A program made the position numbers and the translations under genes. Positions 6,625-13,878 of a DNA stretch of 13,878 nucleotides are shown here, piece by piece. The stretch spans positions 1-13,878 of the forward strand of contig CAMHCZ010000032.1 of the NCBI GenBank assembly GCA_946183755.1, in the 5' to 3' direction. Each line of letters begins with the position of its first letter. Position 1 is the stretch's first letter. This DNA comes from an uncultured bacterium (GTDB lineage: Bacteria; Bacteroidota; Bacteroidia; Bacteroidales; Paludibacteraceae). The notes under the pieces are model-generated. The model saw nothing but the letters and a program-made list of their open reading frames with translations, made no database searches and was not told the origin of the DNA.

Positions 6625-8238
6625 CTATTTCTTCACGCCCTTGTTCAGGACTTTGTCATACATGCCGTCTGTGGTAAGGATTTCCATCGCTTTGAGGTAT
6701 GAATCGTCGAAGGCATTGACGGTCTTGTAGAAGCCTTCTGTGCCGAAAAGACGGCGTGCGAAAAGCGCCTTTAACTGCTTCTTTATCATAGGCGACGACT
6801 TCTTGAATCCAGCCTCATCGAACTTCACGCCCTCGCCTGTAGCCTTGTCGGTGAGTTCTTTGAGGTAATTGTCGCTGAGTTCGTATGACTTGATGAAATC
6901 GTCCACGTTGTCGTACTTTTTCTTCAGTTCCTTCTCGTGCTTCTGCAGGAAGTCTGACGCATAGCCGTTCACCACGCCCTTTGCCACTATCTTGGTCAAA
7001 TAGAGCGACTGGGCGGTCGTGTCTATCGGCACGAAATAGTCCGGCATGATGCCTCCGCCGCCATAGACAGTACGGTGCAGATTCAGCGTCTCGTACTTCA
7101 GCGAGTCCGGGAAGTGTATGCTGTCGGCTGACAGGAGCTCGCCGTGATTGTAACGCTCTATGACGTCGTTTTTGTACTTCTCCACGCCGTCGGCGTAAGG
7201 TTTCTGTATGCAGCGTCCCGAAGGTGTGTAATAGCGCGCTATGGTTATGCGCAAGCCCGAACCGTCCGCCAGCGCCACCGGCATCTGCACAAGCCCCTTG
7301 GCGAAAGTTCTTCTGCCCACGATGACGGCTCTGTCATTGTCCTGCATCGCTCCGGAAAGAATCTCGCTCGCCGATGCCGACGACTCGTCCACCAGGAAGA
7401 CGATGCGACCGTCCACGAAGCTGCCGCCCGGCGACGATTTGTAGGTCTCCCTCACGGCTCTGCCCTTGGTATAGACTATCATCTGCTTGCCGTCGAGGAA
7501 CTCATCGGCGATGCTTGACGCAGCCTTAAGGTAGCCACCGCCGTTGCCCTGAAGGTCGAAAATCAGGTCCTTCATGCCGGCTTTCTTGAGTGTCTTGAGC
7601 GCCTCGTCGAACTCCTTTTTCGTATTGTCAGAGAAGACTGTCAGTTTTATGTAACCCACAGTTGGCGACACCATATAAGCCGCCTGAACGCTATGCAACG
7701 GTATTTTGTCTCTTATGATCTTGAACTCAAACGGGTCCTTCACGCCACGACGAACGACGGTCACTGTGGCTGTCGTGCCTTTCTTGCCGCGCAGACGCTT
7801 CATTATGTCTCGCGATGTCATCTTTACACCGGCTATCAACGTGTCGTTGGCCTTGATGAAGCGGTCGCCAGCCAGAACGCCGACTTTCTCCGCCGGTCCG
7901 CCTGGAATGACCGCATCGACATACAATGTGTCCTTGAGCATGACGAACTGCACGCCGATGCCCTCGAACTCGCCCACGAGCGGCTCGTTCATCTGCTGCA
8001 TCTCCGACTTTGGAATATAGACAGAGTGAGGGTCGAGTTTCTGCAGCATGCCCGAGATGGCATAATCTATCAGCGCGCTGTCCGACACCGCATCAACGTA
8101 CATCCCCGAGACTCTTGCCTTGGCCTCATAGAATTTCTTGAGCTGCTTTATCGTCTCGTTGGTAGCGGAATAAGCAGACACCGCCGTAGCCGCGCATAAC
8201 GCCACAGCCACCAGTTTACGCCATATTGAGTTATTCAT
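6625..8238 (-). CDS. Periplasmic S41 family C-terminal processing protease
   Basis: This is a tail-specific (Prc/CtpA-type) serine protease using a Ser/Lys dyad, expected to trim periplasmic proteins. I choose the ATG at 8238 (537 residues) over an in-frame TTG two codons upstream, because it gives a clean signal peptide: MNNSIWRK, a hydrophobic core and cleavage after about residue 22-25 (VSA-YSA). There is no lipobox. A PDZ domain lies at about 85-165, with IGVQF and GDRFIKAND. The S41 core follows: LQGNGGG near 229-235, then DESSASASEI with the nucleophile S289, and K314 in TFAKGLVQ, 25 residues later as in the family. The usual TFGKG is TFAKG here. A Lys-rich helical region follows from about 410. 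It is the last gene of the operon, 18 bases after the dehydrogenase stop codon. Its substrate is unknown. Confidence 0.93.
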   Translation of the reverse strand: MNNSIWRKLVAVALCAATAVSAYSATNETIKQLKKFYEAKARVSGMYVDAVSDSALIDYAISGMLQKLDPHSVYIPKSEMQQMNEPLVGEFEGIGVQFVMLKDTLYVDAVIPGGPAEKVGVLAGDRFIKANDTLIAGVKMTSRDIMKRLRGKKGTTATVTVVRRGVKDPFEFKIIRDKIPLHSVQAAYMVSPTVGYIKLTVFSDNTKKEFDEALKTLKKAGMKDLIFDLQGNGGGYLKAASSIADEFLDGKQMIVYTKGRAVRETYKSSPGGSFVDGRIVFLVDESSASASEILSGAMQDNDRAVIVGRRTFAKGLVQMPVALADGSGLRITIARYYTPSGRCIQKPYADGVEKYKNDVIERYNHGELLSADSIHFPDSLKYETLNLHRTVYGGGGIMPDYFVPIDTTAQSLYLTKIVAKGVVNGYASDFLQKHEKELKKKYDNVDDFIKSYELSDNYLKELTDKATGEGVKFDEAGFKKSSPMIKKQLKALFARRLFGTEGFYKTVNAFDDSYLKAMEILTTDGMYDKVLNKGVKK

Positions 8239-8256
8239 GTTCAATGCTTTTGTTTA

Positions 8257-9432
8257 TTACTTCACAGCGCGCAGGAGGTCCTTCACTTCCTCCATCGTCA
8301 GCTGCACATAGAATCCGATTGAATCGCCACGGTTGGCACGGAGATGCTCCACAGCCTCGTCTATCGACACATGCTCGGCGCCGAGTTCTGTCAGTGTCAC
8401 AGGCATGCCAATGGACTTGAAGAACGCTCTCAGCTTAGCCACGCCTTCCTTGGCTGTCTCGGTCTCATTCGCCTTTGGCTGCACACCGAACACCTTAACG
8501 GCGAACTGCGCCACCTTGGAAGGGTTCTTCTGCAAAGCCGCGTCGAGGAACGCCGGGAACACGACTGCCAGACCTGCGCCGTGCGCTATCGTGTCGTCTA
8601 TCGCGCTGAGCTCATGCTCTATGCCGTGCGATGTCCAGTCCTCCTCGCGACCCACGCCGCAGACGTCGTTGTGAGCCATCGTGCCAGCCCACATGATGTT
8701 GGCTCTCGCCTCATAGTCCTCCGGATTGGCGAACACCTTAGGCGATTCCTTGATTATGGCGCGGAGCAGACCTTCGCAGAACTCGTCGGTCACGAACACG
8801 TCCTTTGTGTTGGTGAAGTAACGCTCCATGATGTGCGCCATCATGTCGGAAATGCCGCATGCCGTCTGATAAGGAGGCAAGGTGTAAGTCAGTTCAGGAT
8901 TCATGATGGAGAACACAGGACGAAGCAGAAGCGGCATTCTGAGTCCGAGCTTCTTGTTGGTCTGCATGTTTGTAATGACGGAGTTGCCGGAACCTTCGCT
9001 TCCTGCCGCAGGGATAGTCAGCACGACCGACACCTTCAACGCCTTCTCAGGCTTGCATTTGCCCAAGTAGAAGTCCCACACATCGCCGTCGTAGTAATAG
9101 CCGGCAGCGACAGCCTTTGCTGTGTCTATGACAGAGCCGCCGCCCACAGCCATGAGCATGTCGGGATTCTCCTTCTTAGCCACCTCGACGCCCTCGCGAG
9201 CCTTGTCGATGAGCGGATTGGCCTGTATGCCGCCGAACTCGAAGAACTCGAGCCCTGCCTTGCTCAACGAGTCCTCGACTCTCTTGAGCAGACCGCTGCG
9301 TACCACTGAACCTTTGCCGAAGAAGATCATCACCTTCTTGGCACCGTACTTCTTTGCCAGTTCTCCAGCCTGGCTCTCTGTGTCTCTGCCGAACACGAAT
9401 TCGGTAGGACTATAGTAAACGAAATTATTCAT
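8257..9432 (-). CDS. Iron-type NAD(P)H-dependent alcohol dehydrogenase (YqhD/BdhA-like)
   Basis: This is a group III metal-dependent dehydrogenase of 391 residues that would reduce aldehydes to alcohols, or the reverse, in the cytoplasm. An upstream in-frame start would add 17 residues that overlap the flippase stop; the ATG at 9432 (MNNFVYYSPTEFVFG) matches the usual family start. The N-terminal Rossmann-like part has FGKGSVVRSG (38-47) and GGGSVIDTAKA (97-107). Metal ligands D196, H200, H269 and H284 agree in spacing with D194/H198/H267/H281 of E. coli YqhD. S42 in G-K-G-S matches the residue region linked to NADPH preference in YqhD, so NADPH use is likely but not proven. It lies 25 bases after the flippase and 18 before the protease. 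Fermentative or aldehyde-detoxifying roles are both possible. Confidence 0.93.
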   Translation of the reverse strand: MNNFVYYSPTEFVFGRDTESQAGELAKKYGAKKVMIFFGKGSVVRSGLLKRVEDSLSKAGLEFFEFGGIQANPLIDKAREGVEVAKKENPDMLMAVGGGSVIDTAKAVAAGYYYDGDVWDFYLGKCKPEKALKVSVVLTIPAAGSEGSGNSVITNMQTNKKLGLRMPLLLRPVFSIMNPELTYTLPPYQTACGISDMMAHIMERYFTNTKDVFVTDEFCEGLLRAIIKESPKVFANPEDYEARANIMWAGTMAHNDVCGVGREEDWTSHGIEHELSAIDDTIAHGAGLAVVFPAFLDAALQKNPSKVAQFAVKVFGVQPKANETETAKEGVAKLRAFFKSIGMPVTLTELGAEHVSIDEAVEHLRANRGDSIGFYVQLTMEEVKDLLRAVK

Positions 9433-9440
9433 AGTAAAAG

Positions 9441-9448
9441 CAAATATA
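9441..9448 (-). promoter_or_regulatory. Possible internal -7 box before the dehydrogenase gene
   Basis: The minus strand reads TATATTTG from 9448 to 9441, a full match to TAnnTTTG, in the 25-base gap between flippase and dehydrogenase. The predicted start would leave a leader of only about 4 bases, so a near-leaderless transcript. No TTTG -33 element is present at the right spacing. It may be chance in AT-rich spacer DNA. Confidence 0.35.
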
Positions 9449-9457
9449 CGAATTTGT

Positions 9458-10723
9458 TTATTGTGTGTTTCTTTTAGCGGCAAGCATTAAATACCAGCAT
9501 ATCTGTCCGACGGAATAAAGGCAGTTGACCATCGACAGAATGGACACGCACACGACAACGTTCCTTATGACGAACGCGCCGACCGACAGCGCCGCCACAT
9601 TGACAGCGAAGCCCACGCACTCCACCACGAACGCCGCCTTCTGCCTGCCATAGACAGACGGCACGAAATTGAGCGAAAGCGCCATGAACGAGCAAACCAT
9701 CCAAGGCAGCATCATGCGGAGCAAACCGCTCGCCGCCACCCACTCCGTGCCGAAAAACACCTCCGTGAGCCATGGCAGCAGCATCCACAGCACGACCACA
9801 AGCGGAACGAACACAAGCACCATCCTGCGGCAGATGCTGTTCAGAAGCAACGCGCTCGACTCGTCTCTCGACTCGTTCTCGCCCACACGCTGGAATAGAA
9901 CCTGGTTCAACGCTCTCGCGAACGCCCACATTGGGCGCATAGCCACATTCAGCGCCAACGCGAAAAAGCCGACCTGCACCATGTCGAACGCGGCGGACAT
10001 GACGAAGATGGGCATATTGACCGTAAGCACGTTTATAAGCTTATGCGGCAGCGAATACAACGCGAAAGCCTTGTGCCGGCGAGCCGCGGCAACGATGTCA
10101 CCAAACCTGAACTTGAGTATCTCGCCGCCGTTGGTCCTTATTCTGAACAGAATTGTCAGCACGCCGACCGCCTGACCGATGAACGCCGATATGACCAAGC
10201 CCCACTTGTGCCAGCCGGCAAAACCGAGAGCGACCTTCGACACATTGTTGGTCACGCTGTGCACAACATTATAGGCGGCGCTTTTGCCGTAACGGTCGTT
10301 CCTGTTCCACCAGAACGAAAGCACGTAGCCGAGCGACGAAAGGAATATGAGCGGAGCTATAAGATTGGCGGTCAAGCGCCACTGCTCAGGCAGAAGCCCA
10401 GCGAACGTCAGAAACGCGCACACGATAGCAACGACCGCGCTGCACAGCACATTGAGCGCAAGACAGAGGTCAACTGCCGTAGCCGCATTGGAGCTCTTCT
10501 TCTCTATCACCACGGCATTCTCGTACTGCGCCGAAGCCACTATCGCCCCCACGCCCACTATGGCGAGGAACAGGCTCAGCGTGCCCAGTTCGTCGGGACT
10601 GTAAAGTCGTGTGACAAAGGGATATACAACAACAGCGACAATCTGCCCCACCCCGCTGGCGGTCAACAGTTTGACGCTGTTTATTATCAGTTTCGAATCT
10701 ATATATTGATTCGCTTTTGTCAT
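9458..10723 (-). CDS. Wzx-like polysaccharide flippase (MOP superfamily)
   Basis: This is an integral membrane protein of 421 residues with about 12 hydrophobic segments across its length, fitting the oligosaccharide flippase (Wzx/RfbX) families that move lipid-linked sugars across the inner membrane. The N-terminus is typical: S-V-K-L-L-T-A-S-G-V-G-Q-I, then YPFVTRLYSPDELGTLSLF (38-56), equivalent to the R-x-Y/F-x-P-x-E-x-G motif of the family. A second half begins near residue 215 (YSLPHKLINVLTVNMPIFV) and repeats the layout. The ATG lies 3 bases after the argH stop codon, so translation is probably coupled. No glycosyltransferase, Wzy or Wzz gene is nearby, so it is an orphan flippase and its substrate cannot be predicted. 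Confidence 0.88.
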   Translation of the reverse strand: MTKANQYIDSKLIINSVKLLTASGVGQIVAVVVYPFVTRLYSPDELGTLSLFLAIVGVGAIVASAQYENAVVIEKKSSNAATAVDLCLALNVLCSAVVAIVCAFLTFAGLLPEQWRLTANLIAPLIFLSSLGYVLSFWWNRNDRYGKSAAYNVVHSVTNNVSKVALGFAGWHKWGLVISAFIGQAVGVLTILFRIRTNGGEILKFRFGDIVAAARRHKAFALYSLPHKLINVLTVNMPIFVMSAAFDMVQVGFFALALNVAMRPMWAFARALNQVLFQRVGENESRDESSALLLNSICRRMVLVFVPLVVVLWMLLPWLTEVFFGTEWVAASGLLRMMLPWMVCSFMALSLNFVPSVYGRQKAAFVVECVGFAVNVAALSVGAFVIRNVVVCVSILSMVNCLYSVGQICWYLMLAAKRNTQ

Positions 10724-10726
10724 AGA

Positions 10727-12076
10727 TTATTTTCCTCTGACAAGCTTCTCCACCGCTCCGAAAGTCTTGTCGAAACCGAACGACTCGACTATCTCGTCCA
10801 TGTGCTTCTTCACCTCGGCGGTGCATAGATTGCCTATGCTGCCCTCGTGAGTGTGGTGTATGTCCTTGTTCGGAGTGAAGTTGCCTGCCTCTATGTCCAG
10901 ACCCACCTTCTTGTAGGCGTCGCGGAAAGGCATCTTCTCCTCGAACACGAGTCGGTTCACCTCCTCCACGCTGAACATCAGGTCGTATCTCTTGTCGTCG
11001 AGTATATGCTCGTTCACCTTGATGTCGCTCATCATGTGGGCGGTCATCGTCAGTATGCCTATCAGCTCGTCGAACGCAGGCAGGAACAGTTCCTTTATTA
11101 TCTGCAGGTCGCGGAAATAGCCCGAAGGCAGGTTGTTTGTTATGAGCAATATGTCGCTTGGCAACGACTGCAGTTTGTTGCACTTGGCTCTTGTCAATTC
11201 GAACACGTCAGGGTTCTTCTTGTGCGGCATTATGCTCGAGCCTGTGGTGTATTCGTCAGCCAGCTTCACGAATCCGAAGTTCTGGCTTGAGAACATGCAG
11301 GCGTCGAACGCCATCTTCGCCACAGTGTTGGCAATGCTCGCTATGGCGTAAGCCACGCATCTCTCCATCTTGCCTCGCCCCATCTGCGCGTAAACCACGT
11401 TGTAGTTCAGTCCCTCGAATCCGAGCAGCTGCGTTGTCATTGTTCTGTTCAGAGGGAACGACGAGCCGTAGCCAGCCGCCGAGCCCAGCGGATTGCGGTT
11501 GCATATCTTCCAAGCCGACTGCAGCAGCTGCATGTCGTCGGTCAGGCTCTCGGCATAAGCGCCGAACCACATGCCGAACGACGAAGGCATAGCCACCTGC
11601 AAGTGCGTGTAGCCCGGCATCAGCACGTTCTTGTACTTCTCGCTCTGGCTCTGCAGCACGTTGAAGAGGTTAAGCACAGCCTGCTCCAGTTCGTAGATTT
11701 TTGTTCTGGTGAATATCTTCAGGTCCACGAGCACCTGGTCGTTTCTCGAGCGACCGCTGTGTATCTTCTTGCCCACGTCGCCGAGCTTTCTGGTGAGCAT
11801 AAGCTCAACCTGCGAGTGCACGTCCTCCACGCCTTCCTCTATCACGAACTCGCCCTTCTCGGCGGTCTCGTAAATAGAGCGGAGCTCCTTAAGCAAGACA
11901 TCCAGCTCGCTCTTCTCGAGCAGTCCGACCGACTCCAGCATTGTTATGTGAGCCATCGAGCCTGCCACGTCAGACTTCGCCAGGTAGAGGTCCATCTCGC
12001 GGTCCTTGCCCACGGTGTATTTCTCGATGTCCTTATCTACGGGTTTGCCCTTGTCCCAAAGTTTAGATTGTGCCAT
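10727..12076 (-). CDS. argH: Argininosuccinate lyase
   Basis: It cleaves argininosuccinate to arginine and fumarate, the last step of arginine synthesis, as a cytoplasmic tetramer. The 449 residues fit the family. Signatures: HSGRSRNDQ (106-114), PGYTHLQVAMPSS (154-166) with the general catalytic H158, and GSSIMPHKKNPD (279-290) holding the mobile-loop catalytic serine S281. The MPGYTHLQ-x-AMPSSFG-x-WFGAY wording is typical of Bacteroidetes ArgH and differs from the common THLQRAQP form. The ATG is 4 bases after the SRPBCC stop codon, and the gene runs into the flippase with a 3-base gap. No other arginine genes are in the window. No damage is seen. Confidence 0.97.
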   Translation of the reverse strand: MAQSKLWDKGKPVDKDIEKYTVGKDREMDLYLAKSDVAGSMAHITMLESVGLLEKSELDVLLKELRSIYETAEKGEFVIEEGVEDVHSQVELMLTRKLGDVGKKIHSGRSRNDQVLVDLKIFTRTKIYELEQAVLNLFNVLQSQSEKYKNVLMPGYTHLQVAMPSSFGMWFGAYAESLTDDMQLLQSAWKICNRNPLGSAAGYGSSFPLNRTMTTQLLGFEGLNYNVVYAQMGRGKMERCVAYAIASIANTVAKMAFDACMFSSQNFGFVKLADEYTTGSSIMPHKKNPDVFELTRAKCNKLQSLPSDILLITNNLPSGYFRDLQIIKELFLPAFDELIGILTMTAHMMSDIKVNEHILDDKRYDLMFSVEEVNRLVFEEKMPFRDAYKKVGLDIEAGNFTPNKDIHHTHEGSIGNLCTAEVKKHMDEIVESFGFDKTFGAVEKLVRGK

Positions 12077-12080
12077 TTTC

Positions 12081-12497
12081 TTATTCGTAATTTAAGTTAG
12101 CGAGAACGTCAGCCACCTTGTTGATGCCGTCCTTGAGTTTTCCGTCCACCATCATCTTCACCATCATCGGCAGGTCGGCCTTCAGTGTCAGCCTCATCTT
12201 TGTCAGATTCTCCTCCTTCTCCACAAGCTGAATCCACATGTTCACCTCGATAGGCGAGCCGTCAGCCGCGAACTTTATCGTCTTAGGCTCCTCGCGCTCT
12301 ATTATCTTGAACTTCACGTTGCCTACGGGGTTCACGCTGAAGCTTATCGAGTCCTTTTCGCAAGTCAGGTCCTTGAGTCCAGCCTCTGCCGGTATCTTGT
12401 CCTTCATCGCCTCCACGTTGCTCAGGTCGCTCAGCTTGGCGAACACCTTGTGGGCGTTGGCCGCTATCTGCTTTACGTCGCTTACGTATTCTGCCAT
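12081..12497 (-). CDS. SRPBCC (START-like) domain protein
   Basis: This is a small cytoplasmic protein of 138 residues with no signal peptide. The pattern fits the helix-grip SRPBCC fold: an N-terminal strand with ANAHKVFAKLSDLSN, typical of the family's first helices; alternating beta strands at about 45-105 (SISFSVNPVGNVKFKIIERE, MWIQLVEKE); and a long C-terminal amphipathic helix (KLKDGINKVADVLANLN). The fold binds hydrophobic ligands in a cavity in many relatives, but no ligand can be read from sequence. It sits between pyrE and argH with gaps of 21 and 4 bases, an arrangement I recall from other Bacteroidetes. The tight linkage suggests co-expression and perhaps a role linked to nucleotide or arginine synthesis; that is inference. 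Confidence 0.8.
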   Translation of the reverse strand: MAEYVSDVKQIAANAHKVFAKLSDLSNVEAMKDKIPAEAGLKDLTCEKDSISFSVNPVGNVKFKIIEREEPKTIKFAADGSPIEVNMWIQLVEKEENLTKMRLTLKADLPMMVKMMVDGKLKDGINKVADVLANLNYE

Positions 12498-12518
12498 TGT
12501 CTGTGTCTTTTTTGTATG

Positions 12519-13151
12519 TTATTTACCCCAAATGTCCGGGCTCTTTCTCCACTCCTTGAGTGTCTCCACCTGCTCCTCCTTCACATATCCTGTAGCCACG
12601 GCTGTCTCTATCATGGCGTTGTAGTTGCTCAGTGTTGTCAGTTCCACTTTGTGCTCCTTGAATGCGTTCTCGCTCACTGGGAAGCCGTAAGTGAATATAG
12701 CCACCATGCCCAGCACCTCTGCGCCAGCCGCTCTCACAGCCTCGGCTGCCTTAAGGCTGCTGCCGCCTGTGGAGATGAGGTCCTCGATGACCACCACCTT
12801 CTGTCCTGCCTTCAGGTCGCCCTCGATGAGGTTGCCCAGACCGTGGTCCTTAGGCGAGGAACGAACGTAGATGAAAGGCAGTCCGAGCTCCTGAGCCACG
12901 AGAGCGCCCTGCGCGATGGCACCTGTCGCCACTCCGGCTATCACCTCTGCCTGAGGGTACTTAGCCTTGACGGTCTTGACGAACTCGTCTCTCACGAGGG
13001 TTCTTATCTCTGGGAAAGACAGTGTCTTTCTGTTGTCGCAGTATATTGGGGACTTCCAGCCCGAAGCCCAAGTGAATGGCTCGGATGGTTGAAGTTTGAT
13101 TGCCTTGATTTTAAGCAGGCTCTCTGCCACTTTCTTTTCTGATTCGCTCAT
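12519..13151 (-). CDS. pyrE: Orotate phosphoribosyltransferase
   Basis: It joins orotate and PRPP to give orotidine 5'-monophosphate, step five of pyrimidine synthesis, in the cytoplasm. The 210-residue length is normal. Family marks: FTWASGWKSPIYCDNRKT (26-43), substrate-binding GVATGAIAQGA (73-83), the mobile-loop KDHGL (101-105), and the PRPP motif VVVIEDLISTGGSSLKA (119-135) with acidic pair E123-D124. The ATG at 13151 gives the usual start and lies about 40 bases after a -7 box. It is the first gene of the apparent six-gene operon and follows the methylase gene by 83 bases. Confidence 0.97.
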   Translation of the reverse strand: MSESEKKVAESLLKIKAIKLQPSEPFTWASGWKSPIYCDNRKTLSFPEIRTLVRDEFVKTVKAKYPQAEVIAGVATGAIAQGALVAQELGLPFIYVRSSPKDHGLGNLIEGDLKAGQKVVVIEDLISTGGSSLKAAEAVRAAGAEVLGMVAIFTYGFPVSENAFKEHKVELTTLSNYNAMIETAVATGYVKEEQVETLKEWRKSPDIWGK

Positions 13152-13192
13152 ATTTCTTTAGTTTTAAGTTATTGTTATCAAGTTCAAAGTCA

Positions 13193-13200
13193 CAAAATTA
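13193..13200 (-). promoter_or_regulatory. Putative -7 box of the pyrE operon (TAATTTTG)
   Basis: Read on the minus strand, bases 13200 to 13193 are TAATTTTG, matching TAnnTTTG. Transcription would start near 13188 with a leader of about 37 bases. The -33 region has only TTGTGTG a few bases out of register, so the element is weakly supported. It places a promoter between the methylase gene and pyrE, consistent with the operon starting here. Confidence 0.5.
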
Positions 13201-13234
13201 GTCATTTATAATCATAGTAACACACAATTTATCA

Positions 13235-13878
13235 TCACGCAAATTGAAATGTCATTTGTCCTTGCTGCATTGAGACATCTACACGCGGCTGCAAATCAAA
13301 ATTAAACACCAAAGCCTCAACCATGGCATGACGATTCTCTATATGACCGCCTCCATGATAGAAGTGTTCTTGCGTTTCGATATTAAATTTCCCCCAATAT
13401 CTATCAATCATTTCATTAGAACGGAATTCGTTGTGATGCCAAGTTGACAATATAAAATGCGCAGGGGTCTGCGATAATGCATTGAAGAGTTTTTCTTCGT
13501 CTCGCTCTGTCCAACCATTATAATAATCTACATAGCGGCCAAAATATGGGGGGTCACAATATATTAAATCTCCATCTTGTGCATGGTTTATTGTTTCAAT
13601 GAAATTTTGATTGTGGAACTCCCAATGATTCTGAAGAATAACTCGTTGCGTAGCAGCTATTTGATTACATATCTTTGTTACATATGCAGGAGCAAAACGC
13701 TCTGGTTTTTTGCAGAATGGAATATTCCACTGCCCGCGCCTATTAAAACGCATCATTCCGTTAAAACCTGCACGTGAAAGAAATATAAAATCAAATGAAC
13801 TATGTTCTGCATTAAAGCGATCTTTGACTGCTCGGTAATGTGCATAACCTTCTTCATCTGCTACAGCTAACAAAGAGC
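13235..13878 (-). CDS. DNA adenine N6-methyltransferase, Dam/D12 class, 5' end outside the window
   Basis: The frame is open to the window edge (the TTG at 13873 is not a convincing start), so the N-terminus is missing. About 213 residues are visible. The catalytic motif IV, DPPY, is encoded at 13544-13555. The D12-class segment FLSRAGFNGMMRFNRRGQWN with the following IPF (visible residues about 31-53) corresponds to the family's F-N-G-x-x-R-x-N-x-x-G-x-[FW]-N-[VI]-P-[FY]. Motif I, which binds S-adenosylmethionine, must lie upstream. DPPY near the middle with about 100 residues after it fits Dam, DpnM and T4 Dam; perhaps 65-90 residues are missing. The gene is visibly AT-richer than its neighbours and uses A/T-ending codons, suggesting transfer. 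It may be an orphan methylase or part of a restriction-modification set whose nuclease lies to the right. It ends in two consecutive TGA codons. Confidence 0.88.
   Translation of the reverse strand, partial: SLLAVADEEGYAHYRAVKDRFNAEHSSFDFIFLSRAGFNGMMRFNRRGQWNIPFCKKPERFAPAYVTKICNQIAATQRVILQNHWEFHNQNFIETINHAQDGDLIYCDPPYFGRYVDYYNGWTERDEEKLFNALSQTPAHFILSTWHHNEFRSNEMIDRYWGKFNIETQEHFYHGGGHIENRHAMVEALVFNFDLQPRVDVSMQQGQMTFQFA

Noticed and set aside
8239..8244. TTG start two codons upstream for the S41 protease
   Set aside because: It offers no gain over the ATG at 8238, which starts a normal signal peptide.
8344..9309. 321-codon open frame on the + strand inside the alcohol dehydrogenase gene
   Set aside because: Antisense to a clear family member with conserved metal ligands; its translation shows no domain and has the same His/Arg-rich shadow composition.
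9433..9483. Upstream start for the dehydrogenase adding 17 residues
   Set aside because: The extension overlaps the flippase stop codon, covers the -7-like box and does not match the usual family N-terminus; the ATG at 9432 fits better.
10043..10828. 261-codon + strand frame across the flippase start and argH end
   Set aside because: It crosses two well-supported minus-strand genes and has no recognisable content.

Overview
The window looks like chromosomal DNA from a member of the Bacteroidales, possibly the Prevotellaceae. This rests on three things: several start sites preceded by TAnnTTTG boxes, which is the Bacteroidetes -7 promoter consensus; the Bacteroidetes-type sequence of GyrB, ArgH and PyrE; and the pyrE - SRPBCC - argH gene order. 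Species cannot be named from the sequence alone. No rRNA, tRNA, CRISPR array, integrase or transposase gene was seen.

Layout. Bases 1-197 hold the end of an unidentified acidic ORF on the + strand, which converges on rnr; a hairpin terminator lies between them. rnr (RNase R, - strand) and gyrB (DNA gyrase B, + strand) diverge from a shared 216-base promoter region, each with a TATATTTG box. Downstream of gyrB on the + strand is an unusual 441-residue gene: a Tyr/Phe/Glu/Lys-rich helical repeat region fused to a concanavalin-like GH16 fold in which all three catalytic acidic residues are replaced. It ends at a strong terminator.

Bases 6110-6562 are non-coding and packed with short inverted repeats, including a 30-base palindrome and three GC-rich mini-hairpins. 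They look like a REP/BIME-type repeat cluster between two converging transcription units.

Bases 6568-13200 form one apparent minus-strand operon, read as promoter - pyrE - SRPBCC protein - argH - Wzx-like flippase - iron-type alcohol dehydrogenase - periplasmic S41 protease - terminator. The five gene junctions are only 3-25 bases. pyrE and argH tie together pyrimidine and arginine synthesis, both of which draw on carbamoyl phosphate. The flippase, dehydrogenase and protease have no obvious link to that theme. At the right edge an AT-richer DNA adenine methylase gene, cut by the window end, reads toward pyrE and looks acquired.

The most interesting items are the catalytically dead GH16-like protein beside gyrB and the hairpin cluster behind it. 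The remaining genes are standard housekeeping genes.
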